DNA of 64,000 nt from Halobellus sp. MBLA0158 (GCF_041477585.1 NZ_JBGNYA010000001.1:2976001-3040000); one strand, 5' to 3'. Positions 53,088 to 62,532 are shown, counted from the stretch's first letter. A program made the numbers and translations. The notes: a model not told the origin generated them from the sequence alone.

Positions 53088-54185
53088 ATGAGTCAGCCGA
53101 GCCCCGAGGTCTACGAGCGCGGGAAGGGGATGGACGCCCACAATCAGGTGATGCGGGAGATCCGCTCGCAGAAGGACAAGCACTACGACCCCCACGAGCC
53201 GACGCGCGTCTGGCTCGACGAGGACAACACGCCCGACGGCGTGGTGCAGTCGCTGACGATCATCCTCAACACCGGCGGCTGTCGGTGGGCCCGCGCCGGC
53301 GGCTGCACGATGTGCGGCTACGTCGCCGAGTCCGTCGAGGGCGGCAGCGTCGCCCACGACGCGCTGATGGACCAGATCGAGGTCTGCCTGGAGCACGAAG
53401 CCGAAAACGCCGACGAGCCCGCCGACCTGATCAAGATCTACACCTCCGGGTCGTTCCTCGACGAGCGGGAGGTCGGCGCCGAGACCAGACGGGCGATCGC
53501 CGAGACGTTCGCCGACCGGCAGCGGATCGTCGTCGAGTCGCTCCCGGACTTCGTCGAGCGGGAGAAGATCGCCGACTTCACCGACGTCGGCCTGTCGACG
53601 GACGTCGCCGTCGGCCTGGAGACCGCGACCGATCGGATCCGCCACGACTGCGTGAACAAGTACTTCGACTTCGCGGACTTCGAGGCCGCCTGCGCGGAGG
53701 CGCGCGACGCCGACATCGAGGCGAGCGGCGTCGACGCCGGCGTGAAGGCCTACCTCCTGATGAAGCCCCCGTTCCTCTCGGAGTCGGAGGCGATCGAGGA
53801 CATGGTGTCGTCGATCCGGCGGTGCGCGAAGGTCGACGGCTGCCACACCGTCTCGATGAATCCCACGAACGTCCAGCGGTACACGATGGTCGACGAGCTC
53901 TTTTTCGAGGGCGGCTACCGCCCGCCGTGGCTCTGGTCGGTCGCGGAGGTGCTGGACCGCACCGCCGACGTCGACGCGATCGTCGTCTCCGACCCCGTCG
54001 GACACGGCTCCGATCGGGGCGCGCACAACTGCGGCGAGTGCGACGACCGGGTGCAGAAGGCGATCAAGGATTTCGACAAGCGGCAGGATCCCGCGGTCTT
54101 CGGACAGGTCTCCTGCGACTGCAAGGCCACCTGGGAGTACGTCGTCGAGGCCGAGACGAGCTACGGGATGCCGCTGTCCCGCTGA
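53088..54185 (+). CDS. archaeosine biosynthesis radical SAM protein RaSEA
   Basis: A 365-residue radical-SAM enzyme that works with ArcS to convert a lysine-modified preQ0 base at position 15 of tRNA to archaeosine. The unusual cluster motif is GGCRWARAGGCTMCGY with Cys65, Cys73 and Cys76 (CX7CX2C). TYTSGSFLDEREV-like segment appears as IKIYTSGSFLDERE. The C-terminus has extra cysteines (NCGECDD and SCDCKATWEY) likely to bind zinc. Archaeosine stabilises tRNA. Its stop codon opens a short palindromic element. Confidence 0.92.
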   Translation: MSQPSPEVYERGKGMDAHNQVMREIRSQKDKHYDPHEPTRVWLDEDNTPDGVVQSLTIILNTGGCRWARAGGCTMCGYVAESVEGGSVAHDALMDQIEVCLEHEAENADEPADLIKIYTSGSFLDEREVGAETRRAIAETFADRQRIVVESLPDFVEREKIADFTDVGLSTDVAVGLETATDRIRHDCVNKYFDFADFEAACAEARDADIEASGVDAGVKAYLLMKPPFLSESEAIEDMVSSIRRCAKVDGCHTVSMNPTNVQRYTMVDELFFEGGYRPPWLWSVAEVLDRTADVDAIVVSDPVGHGSDRGAHNCGECDDRVQKAIKDFDKRQDPAVFGQVSCDCKATWEYVVEAETSYGMPLSR

Positions 54186-54206
54186 TACTGAGCACTCTCG
54201 GTATGA
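54183..54206 (+). repeat. short derivative of the stop-codon palindrome, copy A4
   Basis: TGA-TACTGAGCACTCTCGGTA-TGA. The first TGA is the RaSEA stop codon. The outer bases TAC...GTA and the ACTCTC segment resemble the ends of the 83-nt A copies, with the middle missing. A 5-bp stem CTCTC/GAGAG spans the end. It is interpreted as an internally deleted copy. Confidence 0.45.
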
Positions 54207-54242
54207 GAGCCGCCGATTCCGCGATTCGATAACGGCGTACCA

Positions 54243-54254
54243 GCATTAATAGCC
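54243..54254 (+). promoter_or_regulatory. TATA box of the pilin operon
   Basis: GCATTAATAGCC, centred about 27 nt upstream of the ATG at 54276. Confidence 0.5.
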
Positions 54255-54275
54255 CTGGCCCGCCGAGGGGGCGGT

Positions 54276-55505
54276 ATGGAGTTCCGGCGGGACGACCGGG
54301 GGGTCTCGGGGGTGATCGGCGCGGTCCTCATCTTGGGGTTTCTGATCATCCTGCTGTCGATCTACCAGGCGTCGTACGTGCCGAGCGAGAACGAGGGGGT
54401 CGAGTTCGCGCACAGCCAGCAGGTCCAGAACGATATGCTGGAGGTGCGGAACGCGATCCTCTCGGCCGACGCCAGCGGCGAGACCACCTACAGTTCGGTC
54501 AAGCTCGGCACCCGGTATCCCGTCCGGGTCCTCGGCATCAATCCGCCGCCCGCCTCGGGGACGCTCCGGACCGGCCCGGCGGAGCCGGTCAGCATCGTTG
54601 ACGGCGACGGCGACGCGCGAACCAACATCTGCCCCTCCTCGGGCCCAATCCAGACCCGTACCCTCGAATACGTCCCCGGCTACAACGAGTATCAGAACGC
54701 CCCGACGATCGTTTACGAGAACACGGTCCTGTATCTCGATTTCGGCGACCGGACGGTGCTTCTGACCGGGCAACAGTTAGTGCAGGGCGATACCGTGACG
54801 GTCCGCCCGCTGAACACGAGCCTCTACGAGGTCGGCGTCGAGCGGACGCCAGTCGAGTCGGTGCCGGGGAACGTCAACGATGAAGAAGTTCAAGATGCCG
54901 ACGTCACCGTCCCGACCGGGCTCAGCGAAGACACCTGGGAGCAACTGCTGGCCGGGCAGGTCGACCCCGCGAACGTGGCCGTCTCCGGCGGCGAATTGAC
55001 GATCGACTTTTCGGGCGAGGTCGCGGTGGCGTGCGCGCCAGTCGGCCTGAACGAAGCGCCGCCCGGCGGGGAGCGCCAGCAGGGCGGGATCGAGATCAAT
55101 CCTGCGGGGCCGAACGACGTGTACCTGCAGGATATTGAGCCTGGAGACGATCAGGATACGATCGACATCACGCTAAATAATACTGCGAGTCAAGATACGA
55201 ATATCACGCAGGCCCGGATGTCGTTCTATTTCAACGCGCAATCCACCGGCGGCAACGCTGTAGACCCGTTCGATATTAATAATTCCACAGCTGATATCAT
55301 CTACGCAGACGATTTCACCATCTTGGACTCGATGCGCGCTCTCGATCGGGACATCAAGCTTCCAGGAAACGAAACTGAAACGACAATTTCGTTCGAGTTT
55401 GATCAAGATGGAGGGAGCGAAAAGATAGGGCAACGTGACTTCTTCGTCGTCGAGTTCCGCTTCGAAACCGGCGAGAAGGGAACGTACTTCGTCGACATCC
55501 CATAG
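54276..55505 (+). CDS. type IV pilin-like secreted protein
   Basis: A 409-residue protein with a class III signal: RRDDRGVSGVIGAVLILGF, cleavage expected after the Gly of RRDDRG, then a hydrophobic helix of about 20 residues that would pack in a pilus core. The remaining 370 residues are extracellular, acidic and rich in Asn, Thr and Gly. The part encoded by about 55130-55430 is distinctly AT-rich compared with the rest, suggesting a swapped or recently acquired segment. It is translated with the following pilin-like gene (2 nt apart). Confidence 0.78.
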   Translation: MEFRRDDRGVSGVIGAVLILGFLIILLSIYQASYVPSENEGVEFAHSQQVQNDMLEVRNAILSADASGETTYSSVKLGTRYPVRVLGINPPPASGTLRTGPAEPVSIVDGDGDARTNICPSSGPIQTRTLEYVPGYNEYQNAPTIVYENTVLYLDFGDRTVLLTGQQLVQGDTVTVRPLNTSLYEVGVERTPVESVPGNVNDEEVQDADVTVPTGLSEDTWEQLLAGQVDPANVAVSGGELTIDFSGEVAVACAPVGLNEAPPGGERQQGGIEINPAGPNDVYLQDIEPGDDQDTIDITLNNTASQDTNITQARMSFYFNAQSTGGNAVDPFDINNSTADIIYADDFTILDSMRALDRDIKLPGNETETTISFEFDQDGGSEKIGQRDFFVVEFRFETGEKGTYFVDIP

Positions 55506-55507
55506 TA

Positions 55508-57013
55508 ATGGATTCCCGCGCCCAGAGCGAGACGGTCGGCACGCTCCTCATCACTGCCGTCGTCATCATTTCGGTCTCCACCGTGGGCGTGGGGCTCCTC
55601 GTCAACTACGACCGCCAGGTGAGCGCCGAGCGGCCCTCTGCGGCGTTCCAGTCCGAACTGGATGAGACGTCGCTCACGCTTACGCACGTCGGGGGCGAGA
55701 ATCTGCCGCTTTCCGAACTCGATCTCATACTGAGGAACGAAAGCGGTGAAAAGTCATACGACCTGGAGAATCTGACCAAATCCGACCATAATCTCGATAC
55801 CAACGAGCTGTTCGAGGGCGGCGAGTCGGTGACGGTAGAGAACCCATTCACGGGGCGAATCCGAATCCTCCTGATCAGGACCACCCAGAACGGTGCGATC
55901 CTCTACGACGACTACGAGACGCTGCCGGGGGGTGGGGGAGCGCCGACTACGTCGACCGCAACCCCGACTCCGACGCCGACACCCACACCCACGCCAACGC
56001 CAACTCCCACGCCGACGCCGACACCGACGCCCACGCCGCAAGAGCCGATGCTGGAGGGCTACACCCTACAGGACACCTCGGCGAACTCCAACACCGAGTA
56101 CACGCTGTACTACGACGTCAACAACACCGCGCGGTTCGATCGCGTCGAGGTGACCTTCGACAACCGGAACAACGACTGGGGCGACGAGACCGTGACCGCG
56201 ACCGACCCCCGCGGCGACGTCACGTTCTCGCAGGGCGGCCAGCAGGGCAGCGAGTACGAGATCACGATCCGCGTGTTCGACACCGACGGGACCGTCACCG
56301 ACTCGGTCACGTTCACCGACGTCGCCGACGGCGACTCCCAGTCCGGCGGCGACACGACAGACCCCGGCAGCCCGCAGTTCGCCGGGACCGTGATCGACGA
56401 CCTCGGCGGCGCGGAGGCGAACTACGAGGTCTCCTACAACGTCACGAACCGCGCGGACTTCGGCTCGGTGCGGGTGCGCTACGAGAACCTCGACAGCGGC
56501 GGAGCCGACGCGACCTACACCAGCGCGGACCCGCGGAACAACGTCGACGACTACGCCGAGGCGAGCTACGGCGGCACCGAGGGCGACGAGTACCGCATCA
56601 CGGTCCAGCTGCTCGATTCGGCGGGCGTCGTGGTCGATCAGCGCGTGGTCACCGACGTCGCCGACGGGGCCGATCCGTCGGGCAACGCGGACCTCAGCCG
56701 CCCGACGAGCCCGACCCTCGACAGCGTGACCGTGCAGGACCGCTCCAGAAACAGCAACGGCGACTACCGGATCCAGTACCGGGTGTCGGATCCGAACGGG
56801 GAGTTCGTCCAGGCCGAAGTGCTGGTCCGCGACCTCAACAACTCCTGGGCGAGCACCGAGCTCTCGGGCACGAACACGAACGGCAATCTCCAGTACTCGC
56901 AGGGCGGCACCGAGGGCGATACCTTCCGGTTCACCGTCCGCGTGATCGACACCGACGGCATCGTCGTCGATGAGCGCGTGATCACCGACGTCGCCGACGG
57001 GGCCGATCCGTAG
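55508..57013 (+). CDS. pilin-like protein with Thr-Pro hinge and three tandem extracellular repeats
   Basis: A 501-residue surface protein. The N-terminus is DSRAQSETVGTLLITAVVII, a pilin-type signal and helix. About 120 residues follow, then 13 consecutive Thr-Pro pairs (residues 152-177), a stiff linker. The C-terminal half holds three repeats of about 105 residues, each starting near (V/L)(Q)D..(N)Y and each ending TDVADG, likely Ig-like beta-domains. The protein stops right after the third TDVADGADP. The layout suggests an adhesin displayed at a pilus tip or on the cell surface. It forms an operon with the previous gene. Confidence 0.75.
   Translation: MDSRAQSETVGTLLITAVVIISVSTVGVGLLVNYDRQVSAERPSAAFQSELDETSLTLTHVGGENLPLSELDLILRNESGEKSYDLENLTKSDHNLDTNELFEGGESVTVENPFTGRIRILLIRTTQNGAILYDDYETLPGGGGAPTTSTATPTPTPTPTPTPTPTPTPTPTPTPTPQEPMLEGYTLQDTSANSNTEYTLYYDVNNTARFDRVEVTFDNRNNDWGDETVTATDPRGDVTFSQGGQQGSEYEITIRVFDTDGTVTDSVTFTDVADGDSQSGGDTTDPGSPQFAGTVIDDLGGAEANYEVSYNVTNRADFGSVRVRYENLDSGGADATYTSADPRNNVDDYAEASYGGTEGDEYRITVQLLDSAGVVVDQRVVTDVADGADPSGNADLSRPTSPTLDSVTVQDRSRNSNGDYRIQYRVSDPNGEFVQAEVLVRDLNNSWASTELSGTNTNGNLQYSQGGTEGDTFRFTVRVIDTDGIVVDERVITDVADGADP
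55961..56038 (+). repeat. in-frame Thr-Pro hexanucleotide repeat
   Basis: Thirteen degenerate ACNCCN units in a row. The tract may expand or shrink by slippage in steps of six bases, changing linker length without breaking the frame. Confidence 0.8.
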
Positions 57014-57039
57014 GAGAAAATGGGGATCCGACGCCCGAT

Positions 57040-57717
57040 TCAGGCGAACGCCGACAGCACGCCCTGACCGTCGGTGCCCCGGCCGAGGTCGGGAAGGGTC
57101 GCCCGCTCGGGGTGGGGCATCAGCACCGCGACGTGGTCCGACTCGCCGGTGATACCCGCGACGTTGCCGCGGGAGCCGTTCGGGTTCGCGTTGTCGGTTA
57201 TGTTGCCCGCCGAATCGCAGTACCGGAAGAGAATCCGGTCGTCGGCGACGAGGTCGTCGTACTTGGACTCCGAGATCTCGAAGCGGCCCTCGCCGTGGGC
57301 GATGGGGACCTCGATCACGTCGCCCTCGTCGTAGGCGGCGGTCCACGGCGTCTCGGCGTTCTCGACGCGCAGGTGGACGGGTTCGCACTGGAAGCGCGCG
57401 CTGGCGTTCGTGGTGAACGCGCCGGGGGTGAGCGCCGACTCGCAGCCGATCTGGGCGCCGTTGCAGACGCCGAGTACGGGCGTTCCCGCCTCGGCCGTCG
57501 CGCGGACGTCGTCCATAATCGGCGAGCGCGCGGCCATCGCCCCCGCGCGGAGGTAGTCCCCGTAGGAGAAGCCGCCGGGGAGGATCACGCCGTCGACGTC
57601 GCTCGGGAGCCCGTCCTCGTGCCAGACGCGCTCGGCGTCGACGCCGAGGTGCGAGAGCGCGCGGACGGCGTCGCGGTCGCAGTTGGAGCCGCCGAACTGA
57701 ACTACTGCGACGGTCAT
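57040..57717 (-). CDS. purQ: phosphoribosylformylglycinamidine synthase subunit PurQ
   Basis: A 225-residue glutaminase subunit giving ammonia to PurL in purine synthesis. The class I amidotransferase nucleophile is Cys85 in VLGVCNGAQIG, with the His-Glu pair in LMPHPERATLP near residue 207. The N-terminal VAVVQFGGSNCDRDAVRAL is typical. It overlaps purS by four bases (ATGA). Confidence 0.96.
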   Translation of the reverse strand: MTVAVVQFGGSNCDRDAVRALSHLGVDAERVWHEDGLPSDVDGVILPGGFSYGDYLRAGAMAARSPIMDDVRATAEAGTPVLGVCNGAQIGCESALTPGAFTTNASARFQCEPVHLRVENAETPWTAAYDEGDVIEVPIAHGEGRFEISESKYDDLVADDRILFRYCDSAGNITDNANPNGSRGNVAGITGESDHVAVLMPHPERATLPDLGRGTDGQGVLSAFA

Positions 57718-57968
57718 TCCGCCTCGGCCACCTCAACGTCGTAGTCGTGGATGGTCGGGTTCGCCAGCAGCCGCTCGGCCATCTCGTCGGCCCGTTCGGC
57801 CGCCGCCTCCGCGGAGTCGGCGTCGAGGTCGACCTCGAACTGGTCCGCCGAGCGGAGCGCGTCCAGCTCGAACCCCAGGCGTTCGAGCGCGCGCTTCGTC
57901 GTCTCCGCCTCGGGGTCCAAGACGCCCCGCTTGAGGCGGACGGTCACCGTCGCGGTGTAGGTCGTCAT
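57714..57968 (-). CDS. purS: phosphoribosylformylglycinamidine synthase subunit PurS
   Basis: An 84-residue small subunit bridging PurQ and PurL. It shows YTATVTVRLKRGVLDPEAET and ALERLGFE, the family signature. The ATG at 57968 gives the usual length. It lies between purC and purQ on the same strand, with a 4-nt overlap into purQ and 81 nt from purC. Confidence 0.93.
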   Translation of the reverse strand: MTTYTATVTVRLKRGVLDPEAETTKRALERLGFELDALRSADQFEVDLDADSAEAAAERADEMAERLLANPTIHDYDVEVAEAE

Positions 57969-58049
57969 CGGGCGAACGTGCGCGGTCGTGTGTAAAAGTC
58001 GTTTTGGACTGGCTCGGGTGTACACGAACGTGAACTGGTCGGCCGGCGG

Positions 58050-59084
58050 TCAGAGGTCGCGGACGCGGTCTACCGCGGCCCCGACCTCGGGGGCGTCGAA
58101 CCACGCCGTGCCGGTGTAGGCGTTCGTTCCCGCGGCGTAGAGATCCGAAACGGCCTGGAGCACGTCGTCGGGGAGCGGGTCCGGCGAGCGCTCGCAGAGC
58201 CCGCGCCAGTCGGCGACGCCCTCCTCGCGCGCTCGGGACTTCGCGGCGGAGACGGCCTCGACCCACTCGGGGTCGGTCCGCTTGTAGTACTGCCGGACGA
58301 CCTCCTTGGAGACCTCCTGGCCGCCGTACGAAAAGCGGTTCTCGTCGAAGGTGCCGACGACATCGGCGACCCGAACCTCGCCGTCGTGGTAGAGACACTC
58401 GATCTTGCCGTCCTCGTGGACGAATCCGCGCTTTTCGGCTTCGCGGTTCAGCAGGTCGTTGACCGCGAGCGCGACGTCCTCCAACGCTCCGAGGTCGGCC
58501 GCGCCGGCGATCCGGTCGGCCTCGGTTCTGGAGAGGTAGCGGTCCTGTTCTTCGTACTTCGTCGAGAACTCGACGACCGGCTCGGGCAGGTCGACGACCT
58601 CGTCGGGCCAGGTCTCGGCGTCGAGGCCGTACTCTTCCGGACTGCCGCGCGAGCGGAGGCTCGACCCCACGGGGACGGTGTTCCGAAAGACGATCTCCAA
58701 GGGGATCAGGTAGTTCTCGCCCGCCGCGTCGTGGTAGGCGTCGTAGTCGTACTCGTCGTCGCCGAGGTACGGGAGGTCCGGGACCTGCGTGAGTTCGATC
58801 GCCATCTCCGTCGGCGGCGCGTCGCAGTCGCCGAGCGGGACCGGATCCGTGGCTTCGGTGCCGGGATCGGACACGCCGACGTAGTGGGTCGGGATCCCCT
58901 CCTCGTCCAGGCGCTCGAAGTTGTACGCGCCCATCGTACACAGCGACGCCCCCTTTTCCGAGATCAGATCGGGCATCTCGCCCCAGTCGAAGACGGAGTA
59001 CTGATCGGTGAAGACGAACCGCCCGCGGCCCAACTCTTCGGCCGTGGGCTCCGCCTCCACGCGGAACTCCTTGACGCTCGTCAT
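58050..59084 (-). CDS. purC: SAICAR synthetase
   Basis: Joins aspartate to the carboxylated aminoimidazole ribotide in purine synthesis. The protein has 344 residues: [19 protein letters not shown] near the N-terminus, [20 protein letters not shown] (substrate loop), [20 protein letters not shown] and [13 protein letters not shown] with [13 protein letters not shown]. It is longer than bacterial PurC (about 240) but matches the haloarchaeal form. MTSVKEF at 59084 is preferred over an upstream in-frame ATG seven codons earlier. It heads the purC-purS-purQ group. Confidence 0.93.
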   Translation of the reverse strand: MTSVKEFRVEAEPTAEELGRGRFVFTDQYSVFDWGEMPDLISEKGASLCTMGAYNFERLDEEGIPTHYVGVSDPGTEATDPVPLGDCDAPPTEMAIELTQVPDLPYLGDDEYDYDAYHDAAGENYLIPLEIVFRNTVPVGSSLRSRGSPEEYGLDAETWPDEVVDLPEPVVEFSTKYEEQDRYLSRTEADRIAGAADLGALEDVALAVNDLLNREAEKRGFVHEDGKIECLYHDGEVRVADVVGTFDENRFSYGGQEVSKEVVRQYYKRTDPEWVEAVSAAKSRAREEGVADWRGLCERSPDPLPDDVLQAVSDLYAAGTNAYTGTAWFDAPEVGAAVDRVRDL

Positions 59085-59279
59085 ACGCCGAACTGGCGTC
59101 GGCATCGCACAAGAAGGCTTCCACTGGCGTGTGTAGGCACCGCGTCCGTCGGACCGATCTATTCACGATCGTGACTACTGCATCCGGCGCGGCCGTCGGT
59201 CACGCGCTTCGTCGAAGCGTCGAGGCCGGACCGTCGCTATCGCCCAGCTTTTTGTCCACCGACGCCGTGTCACCCGGGT

Positions 59280-60707
59280 ATGCGCGAGACGGCTGGACGA
59301 GGGGACGGCGGCGCAGATTCCGGGCCCGGGACGGGCGCCCGCGACCCCGACCTCGACTTCGATATCGTCCCCGAGACCGACCAGTCGTTCGAGAACGCGC
59401 TGGCGAAGGCGCGGGCGGGCGAGCGCCTGACCGTCGACGACGGGATCGAACTCATCACGACCGGCACCGATCGGGCGGGGATCGACCCCGTGCGGAAGGA
59501 ACAGGTCCTGGAGGCCGCAGACCGCCGGCGCGCGGAGGTCGTCGGCGAGGACGTCACGTTCGTCGCGAACCTCAACAACAACGTCACGACCGCCTGCAAC
59601 ACGGGCTGTCTGTTCTGCAACTTCAAGGACACCGCCCACCGGTTCGAGAGCGACCACGACGGCGAGCATGCGGGGTTCACCAAGACGCCCGCGGAGTCGC
59701 GCGCGATCGTCGACGACGCCCTCGATATGGGCATCTACGAGGTCACCTCCGTCTCGGGGCTCCATCCCGCGTTCGCGCTGAACGACGAGCACCGGGAGGT
59801 CCTCGCGGCGTTCGACGATCCCGCACGGGAGGTGAACTACAAGCCGCCGGCCGTCTACGACACCGACCCCGGCACGTACGTCGACCAGATGCGCGCGATG
59901 TCCGTCGGCGGCGTCCACCTCCACTCGATGACGCCCGAGGAAGCCCAGCACGCCCGCCGCGGGACCGACTGGTCCTACGAGGAGGTCTACCGCGACCTCG
60001 CGTCGGCGGGGCTGGATTCGGCGCCCGGGACCGCCGCCGAGATCCTCGTCGAGGAGGTCCGCGAGGTGATCTGCCCGGGCAAGATCTCCACAGAGGAGTG
60101 GGTCACGGCGATGGAGGGCGCCGTCGCCGCCGGCCTCGACGTCACCGCGACGATGATGTACGGCCACGTCGAGAACGCGGCCCACCGGGTCCGCCACCTC
60201 AAGGTGATCCGGGATCTCCAGGACCGAGTCGGGGGAATCACCGAGTTCGTCCCGCTGTCGTTCGTCCACGAGAACACCCCGCTGTTCGAGCGCGGCGTCG
60301 TCTCCGGGGGCGCGACAGATGCCGAGGACGAGCTGGTGGTCGCGGTCGCGCGGCTCTTCCTCGACAACGTCGAGAACGTCCAGTCCTCGTGGGTCAAATT
60401 TGGCGACGCGAAGGCCCTCAAACTGCTGAACTGCGGCGCGAACGACTTCATGGGGACGATCCTCTCAGAGGAGATCACCACTCGCGCGGGCGGCACCTAC
60501 GGGGAGTTCCGCTCGTTCGACGACTACGTCGATATGATCGGCGCGATCGGTCGCCCGGCGGTCGAGCGCTCGACCGACTACCGGACGCGGCGGCCGATCG
60601 ACCCCGACGACGGCCCGCACGGCCCCGAACTCGGCCCGCGCGCCGACGGGACGCCGATGCTCGGGGCGTCGAGGGAGGCGGACGAGGGGATGGCCGCGGA
60701 CGACTGA
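59280..60707 (+). CDS. cofH: FO synthase subunit CofH
   Basis: A 475-residue radical-SAM enzyme that makes 5-amino-6-(D-ribitylamino)uracil-tyrosine adduct for the deazaflavin FO of coenzyme F420. The cluster motif TACNTGCLFCNF gives Cys106, 110 and 113. SVSGLHPAFALNDEH and SMTPEEAQHARRG follow. N- and C-terminal tails are acidic extensions. A T-rich box at about 59250 precedes the ATG. The partner CofG lies 1.9 kb downstream on the opposite strand. Confidence 0.94.
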   Translation: MRETAGRGDGGADSGPGTGARDPDLDFDIVPETDQSFENALAKARAGERLTVDDGIELITTGTDRAGIDPVRKEQVLEAADRRRAEVVGEDVTFVANLNNNVTTACNTGCLFCNFKDTAHRFESDHDGEHAGFTKTPAESRAIVDDALDMGIYEVTSVSGLHPAFALNDEHREVLAAFDDPAREVNYKPPAVYDTDPGTYVDQMRAMSVGGVHLHSMTPEEAQHARRGTDWSYEEVYRDLASAGLDSAPGTAAEILVEEVREVICPGKISTEEWVTAMEGAVAAGLDVTATMMYGHVENAAHRVRHLKVIRDLQDRVGGITEFVPLSFVHENTPLFERGVVSGGATDAEDELVVAVARLFLDNVENVQSSWVKFGDAKALKLLNCGANDFMGTILSEEITTRAGGTYGEFRSFDDYVDMIGAIGRPAVERSTDYRTRRPIDPDDGPHGPELGPRADGTPMLGASREADEGMAADD

Positions 60708-60782
60708 GGCCGCGGCGGGAAACGATCGCGGACCGGACGGCGCCGGAGTCTTTTACCCGACCGCGCCGAACGGGAGAGTGAA

Positions 60783-61940
60783 ATGAACATCGCGATCATC
60801 GGGGTCGGACAGGCGGGCGGGAAGGTCGCGGACGCGGTCCTGGAGTACGAGTCGAACAGCCGAACCGACTTCGTCACCCAGGCCGTCGCCATCAACTCGG
60901 CGAAGGCGGACCTGCTCGGCCTCCGTCGAGTGCCGGTCGAAAAGCGGATCCTCATCGGGCAGTCGCGCGTGAAGGGCCACGGCTGCGGCGCCGACAACGA
61001 ACTCGGCGTCCGGATCGCCGAGGAGGACCTCGACGAGGTGACCGCGGCCGTCGACGACGTCCCCCTCCACGAGGTCGACGCGTTCCTCGTCGTCGCCGGG
61101 CTCGGCGGCGGGACCGGCTCGGGCGCGGCGCCGGTCATCGCGCGCGAACTCGGCCGGCTCTACACCGAACCGGTGTACGGCCTGGGGCTCCTCCCCGGGA
61201 GCGACGAGGGAGGAATCTACACGCTGAACGCGGCGCGATCGTTCCAGACGTTCGTGCGGGAGGTCGACAATCTGCTCGTCTTCGACAACGACGCCTGGCG
61301 GAAGACCGGCGAGTCCGTCCAGGGCGGCTACGCCGCCATCAACGAGGAGATCGCGCGCCGCCTGGGCGTCCTCTGCAGCGCCGGCGAGGTCGACGACGGC
61401 CCCGTTCCCGAGTCGGTCGTCGACGCCTCCGAGATCATCAACACCCTCGCGGGCGGCGGCGTGACGACCGTCGGCTACGCGAACGCGCACCTGGACCGCC
61501 CCGCCCGCGGCATCTTCGGCCGCCGCGAGGCGGCGCCCGACGAGACCGAGGTGGTGAACCGCATCTCGACGACGGTCCGCCGGGCGACCCTCGGGAACCT
61601 CACGCTCCCGGCCAACGTCAAGAGCACAGAGCGGGCGCTCCTGATCGTCAGCGGCCCGCCGCAGTACCTGAGTCGGAAGGGCGTCGAGGACGCTCGCCGG
61701 TGGCTCGAAGACGAGACGGGCACGATGGAGGTCCGCGGCGGCGACTACCCGATCCCCGACTCCGAGTACGTCGCGGCGCTCGTGGTGCTGTCGGGCGTCA
61801 CCGACGTCCCCCGGATCAAGGAGCTCCAGGAGGTCGGCCGCGAGACCCAGCGGAACCTCGAAGAGCGCGCCGCCGAACGCCCGGAGGCGCTCCGGAACCT
61901 CGTGTGGGGCGGCGAGGGCGGTATCGACCCGCTGTTCTGA
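60783..61940 (+). CDS. cetZ: CetZ tubulin-like GTPase
   Basis: A 385-residue cytoskeletal GTPase of the archaeal CetZ group, which controls cell shape and motility. The N-terminus IAIIGVGQAGGKVADAV binds nucleotide, and the tubulin signature GLGGGTGSG lies at 107-115. A T7-like segment appears as NAAR... followed by VDNLLVFDNDAW. GTP hydrolysis would occur at subunit contacts. It lies between cofH and a membrane protein, 75 nt after cofH, with its own T-rich promoter at about 60751-60757. Confidence 0.9.
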   Translation: MNIAIIGVGQAGGKVADAVLEYESNSRTDFVTQAVAINSAKADLLGLRRVPVEKRILIGQSRVKGHGCGADNELGVRIAEEDLDEVTAAVDDVPLHEVDAFLVVAGLGGGTGSGAAPVIARELGRLYTEPVYGLGLLPGSDEGGIYTLNAARSFQTFVREVDNLLVFDNDAWRKTGESVQGGYAAINEEIARRLGVLCSAGEVDDGPVPESVVDASEIINTLAGGGVTTVGYANAHLDRPARGIFGRREAAPDETEVVNRISTTVRRATLGNLTLPANVKSTERALLIVSGPPQYLSRKGVEDARRWLEDETGTMEVRGGDYPIPDSEYVAALVVLSGVTDVPRIKELQEVGRETQRNLEERAAERPEALRNLVWGGEGGIDPLF

Positions 61941-61983
61941 CCGGGAATCAGACTCAAGGCCGTCGCGCCCCTCCCGTCGCCCG

Positions 61984-62532
61984 ATGATGGTCACCACCCA
62001 CGTGGCGGCAGGGCTGCTGCTGGCGACGCCCGTCGCGCTCCTGGCGCCGGAGTTCGCCCTCCCGGCCGCCGCCGGCGCCGTCCTGGGCGGCGTCGTCCCC
62101 GACCTCGACCTCTTCGTCGGGACCCACCGGAAGACGCTCCACTTCCCCGTCTACTACTCGGTCGCCGGCGTCGTCGCGGGCGTCGCGGCCGTACTGGCGC
62201 CCGGCCCGCTGACCGTGGCGGCCGCGCTCTGTCTCCTCACCGCCGGGATCCACTCCGCGTCGGACTGGCTCGGCGCCGGCGACGAACTCCGCCCGTGGGA
62301 GCGCACCTCCCAGCGCGCCGTCTTCCTCCACCCGCGGCGCCGGTGGCTCCGCCCGCGGTACCTCGTCCGGTACGACGGCGCTCCCGAGGACCTGGTCCTC
62401 ACGGTCGTCCTCGCGACGCCCGCGGCCCTGGCGTTCGAGGGGTGGCCCCGCGCGCTCGTCGTCGGTGGCGTCGCGCTCGCGGCCGCGTACACGGTAGTCC
62501 GCAAGCGCGTGCCCGAGTGGCTGGGGATCTGA
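61984..62532 (+). CDS. membrane-bound metal-dependent hydrolase (YdjM/DUF457-like)
   Basis: A 182-residue membrane protein with about five helices. It begins MMVTTHVAAGLLLATPVALL with a conserved His, and has VVPDLDLFVGTHRKTLHFPV (Asp, His, His), which matches the YdjM/LexA-binding-like family predicted to be a membrane metal hydrolase. The central GIHSASDWLGAGDELRPWE is also typical. Substrate unknown. It begins 43 nt after cetZ. Confidence 0.8.
   Translation: MMVTTHVAAGLLLATPVALLAPEFALPAAAGAVLGGVVPDLDLFVGTHRKTLHFPVYYSVAGVVAGVAAVLAPGPLTVAAALCLLTAGIHSASDWLGAGDELRPWERTSQRAVFLHPRRRWLRPRYLVRYDGAPEDLVLTVVLATPAALAFEGWPRALVVGGVALAAAYTVVRKRVPEWLGI

Noticed and set aside
55961-56038. Tandem short repeats as a CRISPR-like array
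   Set aside because: Units are 6 nt, have no spacers and are in frame within a gene; they encode Thr-Pro pairs.
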